Notes under the pieces: model-generated | What the model was told of the DNA's origin: nothing | What the model saw: the letters and a program-made list of their open reading frames with translations, nothing else | Databases searched by the model: none | Origin: Nephrocerus scutellatus | Lineage: Eukaryota; Arthropoda; Insecta; Diptera; Pipunculidae | Assembly (NCBI GenBank): GCA_947095585.1 | Contig: OX352763.1 | Span: 109,843,908 to 109,907,907, forward strand | Length of the DNA stretch: 64,000 nt | Reading direction: 5' to 3' | Part shown: positions 53,626-64,000 of the stretch, piece by piece | Layout: each line of letters starts with the position of its first letter | Numbering within the stretch: position 1 is the first letter of the stretch | Made by a program: the position numbers and the translations under genes

Positions 53626-54589
53626 TATAGCGAAGAACATATCAAATCAGCAACATAGGCAAGCGGCCCATAGCACTTAAAGTATTCGGTCCGTTTGTTC
53701 ACTCATATATATATTCATAGATATTCGCATTGTATTGTTATTATTCATATGTATTAGAGTATTCGGACCACTAAAAATAAGTGCACAATTTTTGAATAAG
53801 GAGGACTACGATTTAGGTCTTGTTTCAAGAATCATCAAAGGTTTAAGTGGGCTCTAGTAGCCTTAAGCACTGGGAAGTTTTTCCGCTCCACAATTCTAAC
53901 AGTGAAATCCCAACATGGGTGGAGGCGACTGCCAAAGGGTAAAGCTGAAGGCGTAATAGCCAGAGCTAGTGGATATTCAAGAGGATTCAAGTATTCGTTC
54001 ATCTCGAAGTAAGTATTGTTACAACCGTATGTTGGGAAACAGGTCCTCAAAACATTACATAGCGATCCTGAAAGACCTCGACTACAATATTCCTGTCAGG
54101 CTTACATTTTTGCATACAATATTATAAATATTACATGGCAATCCGGTCGATTTGTTAAGAATAATACCAAAATATTACTTTGCTTCGTTCCCGCCAATTT
54201 ACTATACACGACAACATTAAATATAAAGTAGCACAATAATACACGGCAGTTATTGTGTAACACAGCCTGTAGGATATTCCATAAAAACCATATAGTTAAC
54301 ACACATTATCGGCGCCATAACAACTTTGGCCAGAATTAATAAAATAAAATATAATAAAAAATACATCATATAATAAGCAATAAAGAGTTGGTAACATTGA
54401 GATGATGTCTGAGACTCCAATGGGCTTTCAGAAAGCACATACTAACTTTTTTTATACATTTTTTTTTGTTCAGAGAAACGGCTTTCTTGTTGGTGTATAT
54501 ACAGTTCGAACTGATAACAACTTTACATGCTCATATTTTGACAAACGTCAGTCTAGTACTCTAGTTTAACAAGTTGATCCATCAGAACT
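53626..54589. other. Unannotated AT-rich stretch
   Basis: No supported gene; several short frames on both strands without motifs. Confidence 0.4.
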
Positions 54590-54880
54590 ACGTTCACTCA
54601 AAGACGAGCCTCCTGAAGGTCGTTCAAAAACAGCTGTTGTGCCAGAAAACATCGATACTGTGAGAAAACTGATTGAAGAGGATCGTCATGTGACTTATCA
54701 GGAAATCGAGGCATGTCTAGACATTAGTAACACCAGCTTATATACGATCTTACATGAACATTTAAAGATGGGGAAGCTATGTCCACGTTGGATTCCACAT
54801 TTTTTGACAGACGCACAAAAAAAGGTTCATGTCGTTTGGTGTCGCCAAATGCTTGAAAATTTCGTTGAAGTTACTTCTCT
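54590..54880 (+). mobile_element. Mariner transposase relic, N-terminal region
   Basis: The plus frame reads SLKDEPPEGRSKTAVVPENI (54594-54653), RKLIEEDRHVTYQEIEACLD, then ISNTSLYTILHEHLKMGKLC and PRWIPHFLTDAQKKVHVVWC (to 54846). This covers the second helix-turn-helix and the WVPxxLT motif of mariner transposases. The frame is open for about 95 codons with no stop, so it is better kept than the other mariners, but the catalytic domain and the TIRs are absent. It is a different lineage from those at 39150 and 57461. Confidence 0.8.
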
Positions 54881-55289
54881 CAACTCAACTCAACTGCACT
54901 TGCTCTTGCCTATTTGTTGTTATATGTATCTTCTACAAGTACGTACTTAACTGTACTGAATAATGTATAATGGTAGACAGGAATTATGTACTTCCGAATA
55001 AGGACATCAGCCAACGAGATTCTTATAATCCTAACCTTAATTTTGACTTAATTGACCTGGCATGCTTTCCTAAAGAAAAAACCAAACATTAAATAACCCA
55101 TCAGGAAAACTTTATTCCTGACAGCAGTGTACAAATTTTCATCGATAGCTCCCATTCCCGAGTATAACTTTTGATTCAAAAGCTGGTTTCCAGACGAAGG
55201 AATATAGATTTAAATGTCGTATGGACTATCTAGATTCTAGACTACCATATGATAATAGTGTCGACATAAATCCTGGTTCTTAAAAGAAT
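54881..55289. other. Unannotated stretch
   Basis: Nothing recognised. Confidence 0.35.
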
Positions 55290-55500
55290 TACCAGCACAT
55301 ATAAGGCGTAGTTATGAGAAAATACACGTACGCGGTTAAGAGTTCATAATGTTTTTCACTAATCACCCAAGTCTCGAACCCATGTGTTTGTAACTACAGG
55401 CAGGACCATTGCCTTCTAGCTTGGATTTTATGGTTAAATCTCTGGATTTTCTTCACATACTTTTTTGCTTCGTTGGCTTTAAGCAGCCATATGCGTATTT
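55290..55500 (-). mobile_element. Possible LINE relic, RT C-terminal block
   Basis: The minus strand reads IWLLKANEAKKYVKKIQRF (about 55500-55445) and, after a stop, THGFETWVISEKHYELLTAY (55385-55325). The second resembles the YGSETWxxSEKxxxxL block after the RT palm of several LINEs. Only this block supports the call. Confidence 0.35.
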
Positions 55501-55904
55501 CTGGGTTCCGTGCTATTATCGTCTGCGTCAATTATCTCGAGATGGTTAAAGGATTACACAACTTTAAATTCGCGCTCAACTACATTACTGGCCGTCACGT
55601 ATTTTTTTTACTCTCATTTATGTGCAGATTATGTGCCGCCTGATCCTTAGTTAGTTGTTCATTTGCCAACTAACATGAAAGTGCTCTTTAAATAGATCCA
55701 TGGTTCGTTTGAGGACAGCAATCAGAATATCCTCTTTATTTTTGCGGCGTATACACCGTAATACCGCGGACTGGCGTCGCGTCTGGTGGAATCATCGCTC
55801 TCGTCCTATTTCACGCATGAGTCCAACACTTTTTGTAAAATATTGGTCGTTAAGCCACATAAAAACTTGTTAAAAAAATTAACCCGATTTTATTCATATC
55901 ATAT

Positions 55905-55990
55905 ACACATGTGTATCTCCGATGGACAAAACTTTTTGCAAAATTTTTGGAGTGATCGGCCCTGAGACCCGAGTGGTGCCCGATTTCCTT
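55905..55990 (-). repeat. Minisatellite-bearing repeat family, copy 3 (fragment)
   Basis: ACACATGTGTATCTCCGATG, ACAAAACTTTTTGCAAAATT and GGAGTGATCGG match 59610-59680 in the same direction and the complement of copies 1 and 2. Confidence 0.55.
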
Positions 55991-57460
55991 CAAACTTTTA
56001 ACACATAATATGTATGCATGTATCATTAGTGTTCTCATGTAAGCTGTGGGTGCCAATGTACTGCTTAAATACTTGCTTGCGACTTTTTTTTTTGCGTTTA
56101 TATAGATTTTTCCACAGCTAAGAGTTAGGAAGTCTTAAAATTTCTTAAAGTTTTTAGAAAGAACAACATCTTTGTTGTTCCCTCTGTGTTCCAAGAGCAT
56201 CTTACATGTAGTGCTAAGCGATATTATGAGATAAGTTATTGCATTGTATAAAAAGTGCTAAAGAGTAAGTGACAGTGCCAGTTATGTTTTTTTAAGAATC
56301 TTTGCTAACCAAATTATTTCGACCTCATTTCATTTCAGTTTTTTCTGAAATTTCTCCTATGATCTGTACTAATAAAAGACATTCAGATGGGCATTTTCTT
56401 AAATCGTTTAAAAAAAGTTTCGTTAATGAGAAGAAATTAAACTTTCAATTTGAAGTTTGCTTATAATAAAAAAAAGAGATGATAATAAATCATTGCTGCA
56501 TGGTTTTGTGTAAGTCATGCCCACATAAGTAGCACAATAAAACTGACTACTTAGAAAAATTGCCACTCATTATGGGTCCGAATTTAACAGCAGTTTTGGC
56601 GATAATAAATCGTGGCCCGTTTATATGAATATTTCTCTGAAAGACCGAAAAGATATTTGAATGTTTTTTGCTTGCTGACCCTCATCAATTGTTGTCGTTG
56701 CGCTTGGACTATCCGCCGAAGATCGTCTATCGTATTTCTCACTCCAGCCAGCTAGTCGTAGGTAAGAAAAGTAATTTACCTAAAATTATTTTCACTTTCA
56801 ATTAAAAATTCCAACAATTCGAGTGTGCGAGAGAGGTCTCTGACAATTCACAAACAATTTTAGGAGCACACAAGATGACGACGGTGGTTGTGATCATGAT
56901 GATGATCATGATGATGATGATGATACAGACCGAACACTTTCCATTTTGAATGAAATTACCATGCGGTGTTGCTAGCGTTGATCAATTCAATGGCTCAACG
57001 CATTGCGTCTATGTACTCGTACGTTCAGCGGGAAATAAATTCCAAATAAATCGAAAATAATCGCATAGGCATACTATCATTATTTCCTTTTAGTCACTTA
57101 TTTGCAATTTTAGATTAATTTATGGTCCTGATGGACGAAGGGGCATTGAGAAATGGCCCAAAGCTTAAAAAGTTGTATCGAAAGTGGGGAAGATCCATTG
57201 AAGATGGCTGGTGAAGTGTAAAGCGCTTAGAGAACGACGTCGAGTGGTAACAATATTTTGATTAATTCACTTTTTGTGGCTTAGGTCTCTGTCTAACAGT
57301 GGTCCTGCTAAACTTCTAATCTTTAATTCACATTTAATTTTTAAGACTCATACACCCAACTCGACTACAGTATTGTCATTGTTGTCAAAGGTCGAACATT
57401 TGGAATATTTTTGCAGTCTTTTTTGTGTTTTTTTTTAATTTCCCAGCGTACAGCTTTATA
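55991..57460. other. Unannotated AT-rich stretch with a GAT microsatellite
   Basis: No supported gene in about 1.5 kb. An ATG/ATC trinucleotide run lies at 56891-56925. TATATAGATTTTT at 56099 recalls the end of the dispersed repeat at 13600. Confidence 0.4.
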
Positions 57461-58274
57461 CGAGGGCAGTTTGATAAGACAGTGAATTTTTGAATTTCCC
57501 GCGAAGTAACTTTAAATGCAATACTGCTCTCGTCAGCTGCCATCTATTAATAGACAACTGCCAAATTTTGAGCAAGCTGCGTCATTTAATTTGTATTTGA
57601 CAGCCATTGAAAGCAGACAACCTCGTGAATTTTAGCGAAAATGGAAAACATCGAATTTCGGCGATGTTTAGCCGCGATACGAACGACTTTTTGCACAGTT
57701 TCGTAACCGTGGACGAAACATGGATCCATCAAAAAACATCAGAGGCCAAGGAACAATCAAGACAGTTGGTTTCTTCGGGTGAACGTACACCAAAGAAGGC
57801 CAACAAGATCCTGGACACATTTTTTTGAAAAGGGTAAAACGATCACCGGCGAATATTATTCAGTGCTTTTGGACAAATTCGATATTTATTTGAAGCGAAA
57901 AAGACCGCATTTGGAGGAAAAAGAAGTGCTATACCATCAAGACAATGAACGGGTGCAAACATGTGTACTCAACATGGCAAAAATCCATAAATTTGGTTAC
58001 GAACTGCTACCCCATCCAGCATAGCCAGCCCCTGAGACTATTTCCTGTTTCCAAACCTAAAGAAATTGCTAGGCGGTAAGAGATTTGGGTCTAACGAAAA
58101 GGTCATCACTGAAACAAACGCCTATTTTGAGGGCCTCGGAAGGTATAAGAAAAACTGGAAAAACGCTGGACTAAATGTATCGAGCTTAAAGGAGATGTTG
58201 AGAGATACAAACGCTTTTTGGCCGAAAAAAGGATCTTTTATTCAAAAAGTAACTGACTTATCAAACTACCCTCG
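57461..58274 (+). mobile_element. Internally deleted mariner, 814 bp, both TIRs
   Basis: Left TIR CGAGGGCAGTTTGATAAGAC and right TIR (minus strand from 58274) CGAGGGTAGTTTGATAAGTC are flanked by TA (57459-57460, 58275-58276). An ATG at 57641 starts MENIEFR, typical of a mariner start, and then jumps to HSFVTVDETWIHQKTSEAKE (57697-57756) with the first catalytic acid. The second follows in VLYHQDNERVQT (57931). The third-acid region reads DYFLFPNLKKLLGGKRFG (58039-58092) with the acid before it lost to a stop (SPxDYF). The helix-turn-helix domain is deleted. TIRs differ from those at 39150, so it is a separate lineage. Confidence 0.9.
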
Positions 58275-58519
58275 TATTAAATGTAAAAATTAAATGGGAA
58301 TTATAAACTTCGGTACATTTTAAAATGAAAAATTTTCAAATGAAATTTTGTGTAGGTTTTCATTTTTTTAGAGCCAAAAAGTTATTTTTTGGGGGTAGTC
58401 TGTATGACAGGTATTTCCACACATTGGCGTACAGTACGAACCCCATAAAATGTTCAGTTTTTTGCCGTATTCTAAAAATCCTTTTAGGAAAAGAGTTTTT
58501 GAAATCGGATTTTCCGTTC
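58275..58519. other. Unannotated spacer
   Basis: Nothing recognised. Confidence 0.35.
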
Positions 58520-59420
58520 TTAAAATATGCTAATCATGTCCGATATAATAAAGCAACTGAACCCGATGGTATTTCGTCATTAATTTTGAAAAGATATTAT
58601 ATTACTCTGGTGAAACCGCTCAATTAGCGTTTGATAGAGTTTGGAATATTTGCCTTATAAATAAGATTTCGTTCGCTTAACCTACACACCTCCTTGAATG
58701 GAATAAGAATCATTTATGGAACCGTAAAATAAAAGTTGTATTGAAACTCTTCAGCTTCGAATGGGCTCAATGCTGGCGTGCCACAAGGGTCATCTTTATC
58801 GCCTAACCTCTTCATGATCTTACCTGTTGTCTTCTACAACCTGATATCCATTCATTTGCTAATGATACAACACTATCGGCTTCCATTGAGTTTGTCAGTC
58901 AAAAAGAATGCAATTCTCGCTTGATTGCTTCGCGAGAAATATTCTGTCGAACACTCAAGTCATTCTTGATTGGAGCAGATCTAATAGGGCGGCATTTAAC
59001 CTGAATATATTCTAGGCTTGTCCTTTTTTCTCAAAAGGCAGTTCAGCATTACGTGCCACAAGTAATTAATGGTGCACCTATTGCGACATCTGATTCACTT
59101 AAGATGTTAGGTTTGAAAGTTTTAAGTGAACTTTCATGGAAGGAACATATTTATTTCAAAAAGAGCGAGCCAATATTTGGGCTTCATAAGATGTTGTAAC
59201 TTCTTTTTCGCCCCTCTGAAATATTAAGATATATGAGTCTTATGTTAGACAAATTTTAAAATTTAATACATATGTATGGGATGGGCCTCGAATATCGCAT
59301 TTGCATTATCTTGATAGAATTTAGACTATAGTTGTCCGTATGATAAATGATGAAACCATTACTTCATCCCTTGATTCTTATGTTCATTTCCTGTCCATGA
59401 CTCGCATTCTTTTAGTTTCG
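58520..59420 (+). mobile_element. Jockey-like LINE relic, RT, heavily decayed
   Basis: Plus strand: KATEPDGISSLILKR (58551, fingers motif KxxGPDGI), a deletion near 58620, LAFDRVWNICLINKI (motif A end, 58620-58665), AGVPQGSSLSPNLFMI (motif B, about 58770-58820), IHSFANDTTLSASIEF (motif C with the first D changed to N, 58850-58895), VILDWSRSNRAAFNLN (58960-59010), and a C-terminal VWDGPRISHLHYLD-like block (59275-59315). Stops and indels are frequent. It resembles, but is not identical to, the family at 41371. Confidence 0.7.
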
Positions 59421-59569
59421 TGATCGTTTTCTGTATTGCTTTTTCAATGAATCAGTGAGAATTCTCAGAAAATGAATTGAAACCGGCTACAAACGTCATT
59501 CCATTCTTTTGGCAATTAATTTACTAATTGTCTGTTTGTTTTTTTGTCGTGGAATCTTGCAATGAATTT
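59421..59569. other. Unannotated spacer
   Basis: Nothing recognised. Confidence 0.35.
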
Positions 59570-60235
59570 TTAACCCACTTCTCAAAGCCCATTTGTATTA
59601 AATCTTTGCACACATGTGTATTTCCGGTGACAACACTTTGTATTAAAATTTAGTAGTAATCGGGGCGCTTCCATACAATTTTTTTAATAATCCTGCCATA
59701 TAGCGGCATCAGATAACGCCGTAATATACTGACTGTGCACTGGTGCGCTGTGTGCAGCACTGTTTTACGATAGGGGTTGGGGTGTCTCGATTGCATTGAT
59801 TCGCATGTGTTTTTATTTTTCAGCATTTATAGTGAAATTCGGTATACTTTTGGTTATTAGAGAATGAGTCGAGGTGCTCGCATATACATTTTTTCAAAAC
59901 TAAACCGATTCTATTTAATCTTTTCAAACAAGAGTATCCCCCGTGACAACACTTTCTATAACAATTTGGAAGGTCTTGATGTGGTTTTGATTGGGTCTTT
60001 AGAGGGTATTGAGTAGGATATTAAGGGATTTCAAGACGGTCTTGAGTATAAGTGGAAGGAATGTCTTAAAAGGGTTTTTAAGAGTGGTCCTGAGGGATTT
60101 CAGATGGTCTTGGGTAAGATCTTGAGGGGTTTCAAGTCGGTCTTGAGTGGGGTCTGAAGAAGTGTCTTGAGGGGTTTTTAAGGGTGGTTCTGAGTGATTT
60201 CTGGAGAAGGTTTTCAGGTGGGTCTTACGGAGAGC
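59570..60235 (-). repeat. Minisatellite-bearing repeat family, copy 4
   Basis: In reverse orientation to copy 1: TTTTTAACCCACTTCTCAAA, ACACATGTGTATTTCCGGTG, a middle with TTTTTCAGCATTTATAGTG and TATACTTTTGGTTATT (complement of 42430-42475), then a minisatellite of GGTCTTGAGGGGTTTCAAG-like units at 59970-60230. The arrangement mirrors copy 1 over about 670 bases. Confidence 0.75.
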
Positions 60236-61725
60236 TCATATATAAAATATAGTTATTTTTTTACGATACAATATCATAGTTATTTACACATCAATTCTCG
60301 TGAGTCCCAGCACTCGCACATTTTCTATAAAATGATTTTATTGAATCTTAAAATTTTATTTAACTTTTTCTAGTTTTCGGAGTTCCGGAGCTCAACGTGA
60401 TAAGTTTTTAGAATACTCAGCGATAGATTCCACCGGTTATCTTGGGGGAAACCCTTACAATCTCTGGAAACTCTGAGGCAAAACTTCGGTGGTCAGTGAG
60501 GTGGGGACCTTAGGTCTTCTCCAACTTGTACACTTGGGTTGCCGGTCGCATCGGCGCGAAACCCGGCCAATGTGGTAGGGAGCTGCTGGGCAGCTCGTGA
60601 AGCATTTCAAAATTGGCATTCCATTCCATTACACATACTCATATCACTTCGCATCGCATTCCCGGATGGACTGACCAAGTATAGTGAGAAAGAATGAAGT
60701 ACGCAAGCGATATGCTGGTAGGTCAGTTTAGCCTACAAAAAATGCCATTGTCCGCGAAAGACTTAAATCACCGGTCAGCAGTCCCAGTCAGTCATCGTAC
60801 CGTGACAATGAATAATTGCTGTCCTATTTGGTGATGACACCTTTGCTGTCGTTGTTGCCATTAATAGAAACAAGCTAACAGTTTAAATCGTGCGAAATAA
60901 TTAACCAATTTAGCTGGGCGACTGTACTCGTTAGCGTTTAGCGCCAAGTCATTAAGAAAGTTACTTTCTTACTACCGCAATGGTCTGACTTCTGAGCGCA
61001 CCATTGGTATACGAAATTTAAATCAGGCTTTCTCTGTTATTGCAATAAAAAAAGAGTTTATTGCGGCATAGCTCAGTTAACGATCAAAATGGTCAACTAA
61101 TGCTGACGTAGCTTTTTAATTTATTTAAAATGCTAATGTGGGGGGCATGGCATTTCCCCCAATCTGAAGCAGACTATGATGCATTTGAGCATAAGTTGGA
61201 GGACGTAACGGCGATAAGCGATTAAATAATGCAGTCTGCGAAACATTTAATAACCGTTTTTTTTTTCTTTTAAAAAAATAGATACTTTTCCCATCTGCAT
61301 CTGCATACAAACGAATGTTCGCTGAATGTCGTTTATCATTCACAAGAAATTACGTAGAAACTTCCAACTGAACATACGTGCAGCCAGCGATTTATGGAGT
61401 TGCAGACTTTTTTGCGTGCTTATCGATTGCTTGGCATGTGTGATAACAATTGAGTTGTAGAAAGGATTTGTTGGGAATTTTTTTGTCACAAACCAGGAAG
61501 AAGTAAATTTAATATGGTAATCAACGTTTCTTATTGAATGTTACATCATTCACGGTATAATGTAACCATACATTATATAACATATTTGTATTACGACTGT
61601 ATGTGCCACAAAAAATAAACGGCAGAGTGAACAGTGATGCTTTTCTTTAGGCAAACAAAATAAATAGTGATATACAGTTCTATAAACAAAAAGACGGACT
61701 AGTGTTCTTATTAACTCTTACTCAC
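60236..61725. other. Unannotated stretch
   Basis: No supported gene in 1.5 kb. A GC-richer segment at 60430-60600 (CACTTGGGTTGCCGGTCGCA, GAAACCCGGCCAATGTGG) may be LINE 5' or 3' debris but has no clear domain. Confidence 0.35.
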
Positions 61726-61729
61726 TTAC

Positions 61730-62100
61730 TTATTATTATTGTTATTATAATTATTATTGAAGGTGGGGCTGTAAAGCCTTGTGCACTGCGACCTTGAGGT
61801 CTATTGTGCTGCCCAGATGTTTTACCACATTATGTGATTGCTCAGTTCCATTGTAAACGCCGACACATCTGACAATTCGATTGGTTTGGCATTTGGCCAG
61901 AGAACTGTATGCGCCTTGAAATGTTTTATTCACCCATGGAATGGGTACCAGACTAGTGTTCTTAGTGTATGGCGGTCCAGTTTGAGGGCACTGTACTTAT
62001 GATTACTGTTGTAGTTGAGAAGATTTTTGGCCTGTCTCATCCCAGTCGATGATATCCATTCCGCTTCGATGGCAGTGTTTTTCCATTCTTCAACCTGCAC
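61730..62100 (-). mobile_element. LINE 3' end with ATT-rich tail
   Basis: The minus frame from about 62094 reads VEEWKNTAIEAEWISSTGM, RQAKNLLNYNSNHKYSALKL and DRHTLRTLVWYPFHG to a stop near 61928. This resembles the region between RNase H and the C-terminal cysteines of jockey/R1/LOA-type LINEs (W...QAKxLL...LxLxRxxLRxLVxxxTGH). It ends in CCCCACCTTCAATAATAATT and a TAA-rich tail (61766-61726), which explains the microsatellite there. Confidence 0.5.
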
Positions 62101-62104
62101 TTAC

Positions 62105-63090
62105 GACAAGGTTAGGTTAAGGTGGCTGTCAGTGAAACCGGCACACTTAGACCAGTAGTGGTCCATTGTGATACCACACGGATCAGGAAAAATTCCTTCC
62201 ACCTACTCGATGAACCAATTAAAGCTTCGTATGAAGCGTACGAGACTACCAATGACAATGTTGATGAGATCATTAGTGTCGTTGTAGAAGAAAGCTCCCA
62301 TATGGAGTTTACGTTTTTGGGAGAGGGCTGGACAATTACAGAGAAGATGGACGATGGTCTCCTCCTCCTTTTTATCTATGCAGCTTCTGCAGAAGTCATT
62401 GGACAAGACTCCAAGTCTTGCTGAATGCCTGCCTATGAGACAGAGTCCAGTGGTGACACGTATAATAGCACCGATGTGCAATCTTTCTTGGGAGATCAAA
62501 CACTTGGAGCGTTTCGGAGCCAGCTTGTGCCAGATCTGCTTTTTCGCTATGCAGGTTGTGCTTTAACAAGAATTTGCATCTACGTGATTGGTATGCCTAT
62601 GGGACCATATTCAGGTAAAAAGGGTAGTGTAGTTCCTTGCTTGGCGAGTTCGTCAGCCATACAGTAACCCGGAATGTCTATTTGCCCCGGCACCCAACAC
62701 AGGTGGATATTGAACTGATCCGCCATCTCCACGACAGATGATCGGCAGTTAAGGGCTAGAATCGAATTTGTGGAGACTGATTCCAGGGATTTCAGTGCAG
62801 CTCGGCTATCCGAGAATATACGGATATCCTTTACGGATAAGACGTTTCTCTTCAGCCAGCCAAAACAAGGCTTCACTGAACGCCATAATTTCAGCCTGGA
62901 AAACACTACAGTGATTTGGAAGACGGAAAAGGAGGCTAAGATTTACCTTTTTTTATAAAACACCTCCGCCGACTCCGTCATCAGTTTTTGACCCGCCTGT
63001 GTAAAAACTAATGTGTTCATCTTCCAGGTAAGCGTCTTCGTCCCAGAATGATCTTGAGGAGAATATGACCTGGAAGTGTTTGTTGAAATG
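62105..63090 (-). mobile_element. RNase H-bearing LINE relic (LOA/I-type), RNase H to 3' end
   Basis: Reading down the minus strand: SFWDEDAYLEDEHISFYTGG (63057-62998, first-acid motif, with D changed to G in FYTGGSK), DDGVGGGVL, CFGWLKRNVLSVKDIRIFSD (62872-62813), SRAALKSLESVSTNSILAL, FNIHLCWVPGQIDIPGY (62725-62675), LHIGAIIRVTTGLCLIGRH (62481-62425), and the C-terminal CRSCIDKKEEETIVHLLCNC (62390-62331). The 3' UTR ends at ACCTTAACCTAACCTTGTC (62127-62109 on the minus strand). The two open frames are shifted relative to each other. The same family is at 28048-29005, whose RNase H reads almost identically. Confidence 0.85.
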
Positions 63091-64000
63091 GAGTTCTACT
63101 CGATTGTTTTCTCCCCATTGTATTATGCTGTATAGGTTAGAATTTAACGTGCTTATCATACGAAGTTGTTTGAGTTCCACATAAGAAGTGGAGGGACGTT
63201 CATCAAACTTTTATGAGAAGCTGAGAGTGCTGTCGTCAGTGAAAGAGTGAATTGGATTAGAAGTCGCAGATAAGAGATCATTAATAAAAAAGAGGAAGAG
63301 TGTCGGGGACAAAACAGAAACTTGGCGAATGCCAGCATTTAAGTAATGAACTTAATACTTCAAACCATCCAATGCAACTTGAATTGAGCGGTCCAAAATA
63401 TAGCTTCTAATCCAATGAAGCAGCTTATCATCGACTCCATAAGCACGCATTTTGGACACAAGAGCTTGGTGCCAAACTCTGTCAAATGCCTTAGATATAT
63501 CGAGTGCAACCGTTTTGCTTTCTCCAAATTGATGGAAAGACCGGTTCCACTGTTCGGTGAGATATACCATCAAATCACCAGTAGGACATTTCCCACGAAA
63601 TCCATACTGCCGGTCACTAAGGATTTTCGTTGGTTTCAAGATATTTCTTGAGCTGAAAAGTGATCAGCGTTTTCATGACCTTGGAAAGAATGGATGTAAG
63701 TACTATGGGTCGGTACGAAGAAGGAGACAACGGCTCGCCTCTTTTGACTACGGGCTGGACAACTTCTCGGGAAGAGTCCAGAAGAATAGGATAGATGGAA
63801 AAGCTTACGCAATGGTAATGCCAGCTTGAAAGAACACCTCTTCAGAAATATTGGAGAAATACCATCTGGCCCAGCGGATTTGTGAGTGTTGAGATCGTTT
63901 AAGACTCTAGCAACTGCACGACTACGAATGAATATCTGTCCCAAAGACTGTTCAATACTTTGAGGAGCAGAAGGCAGCAATGCACCATCTGGAAGCGTGC
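63090..64000 (-). mobile_element. Jockey-like LINE relic, RT domain, runs off the window
   Basis: Reading down the minus strand from the window edge: ARVLNDLNTHKSAGPDGISP (63915-63856), LFHLSYSSGLFPRSCPAR (63805-63755), SDRQYGFRGKCPTGDLMVYL (63618-63559), TVALDISKAFDRVWHQAL (63513-63460, motif A), LLHWIRSYILDRSIQVALDG (63420-63361), a decayed motif B VSVLSPTLFLFFINDL (63318-63272), motif C FTDDSTLSFS (63248-63219) and LNSNLYSIIQWGENNRVE (63150-63097). It then passes without a break into the RNase H of a different LINE at about 63090. Same family as 35290-36990 and 41371-41970. Confidence 0.88.

Noticed and set aside
61726..61766. Independent ATT microsatellite
   Set aside because: It sits exactly at the 3' end of a LINE relic on the minus strand and is better explained as that element's tail.
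62105..62135. Telomere-type repeat GGTTAGGTTAAGG
   Set aside because: Only two units, at the 3' end of a LINE, with a matching LINE fragment at 43198.

Overview
The window reads as eukaryotic, AT-rich, gene-poor DNA filled with transposon debris. The mix of relics (jockey-like, R1-like, RTE-like and RNase H-bearing LINEs, mariner elements flanked by TA, a tRNA-derived SINE, LTRs with TATAAATA promoters) points to an insect, most likely a higher fly; the species is not determined. No host gene is recognised with confidence. A 60-residue single-pass membrane ORF (5926-6108) and a few other short ORFs are weak candidates.

Layout. 0-5 kb: a foldback repeat, a clean 292-bp MITE, a small reverse transcriptase (RT) relic, and a tandem array built from RT motif B that runs into the rest of a jockey-like LINE; a SINE follows. 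5-9.3 kb: the small membrane ORF, two same-strand LINE relics, an RTE-like relic, and a short palindromic element. 10-15.8 kb: a solo-like LTR, two minus-strand LINE relics (one keeps endonuclease, RT and C-terminal parts), and a ~147-bp satellite split by a SINE. 17-21 kb: SINEs, LTR ends facing outward, a tandem repeat with a GGCGCTGGAG core, and an empty copy of the repeat into which a mariner inserted elsewhere in the window. 22-38 kb: many LINE fragments on both strands, some nested or head-to-head, a ~50-57-bp satellite, a decayed ORF of unknown nature, and a transposase N-terminus. 39-42.7 kb: a mariner with both TIRs, TA flanks and internal duplications; the best-preserved jockey-like RT; a repeat carrying a minisatellite. 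45-51 kb: an R1-like LINE with a duplicated catalytic segment and a poly(A) end, two SINEs, and a composite unit bounded by inverted LTR ends. 53-64 kb: further copies of the minisatellite repeat, a mariner N-terminal fragment, an internally deleted mariner, and a run of jockey-like and RNase H-bearing LINE pieces including a chimeric junction.

How the parts relate. Nearly everything is a fossil. The same families recur: five jockey-like copies, eight SINE copies, four copies of the minisatellite repeat, at least five LTR-end fragments, and about ten pieces of a LINE type recognisable by a YLGS motif. Repeated internal tandem duplication of transposon coding segments (jockey, R1-like, mariner) is the most striking theme. 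LINE relics lie on both strands in about equal number. Old TE-rich heterochromatin or a dual-strand small-RNA source are possible readings, but the sequence alone proves neither.
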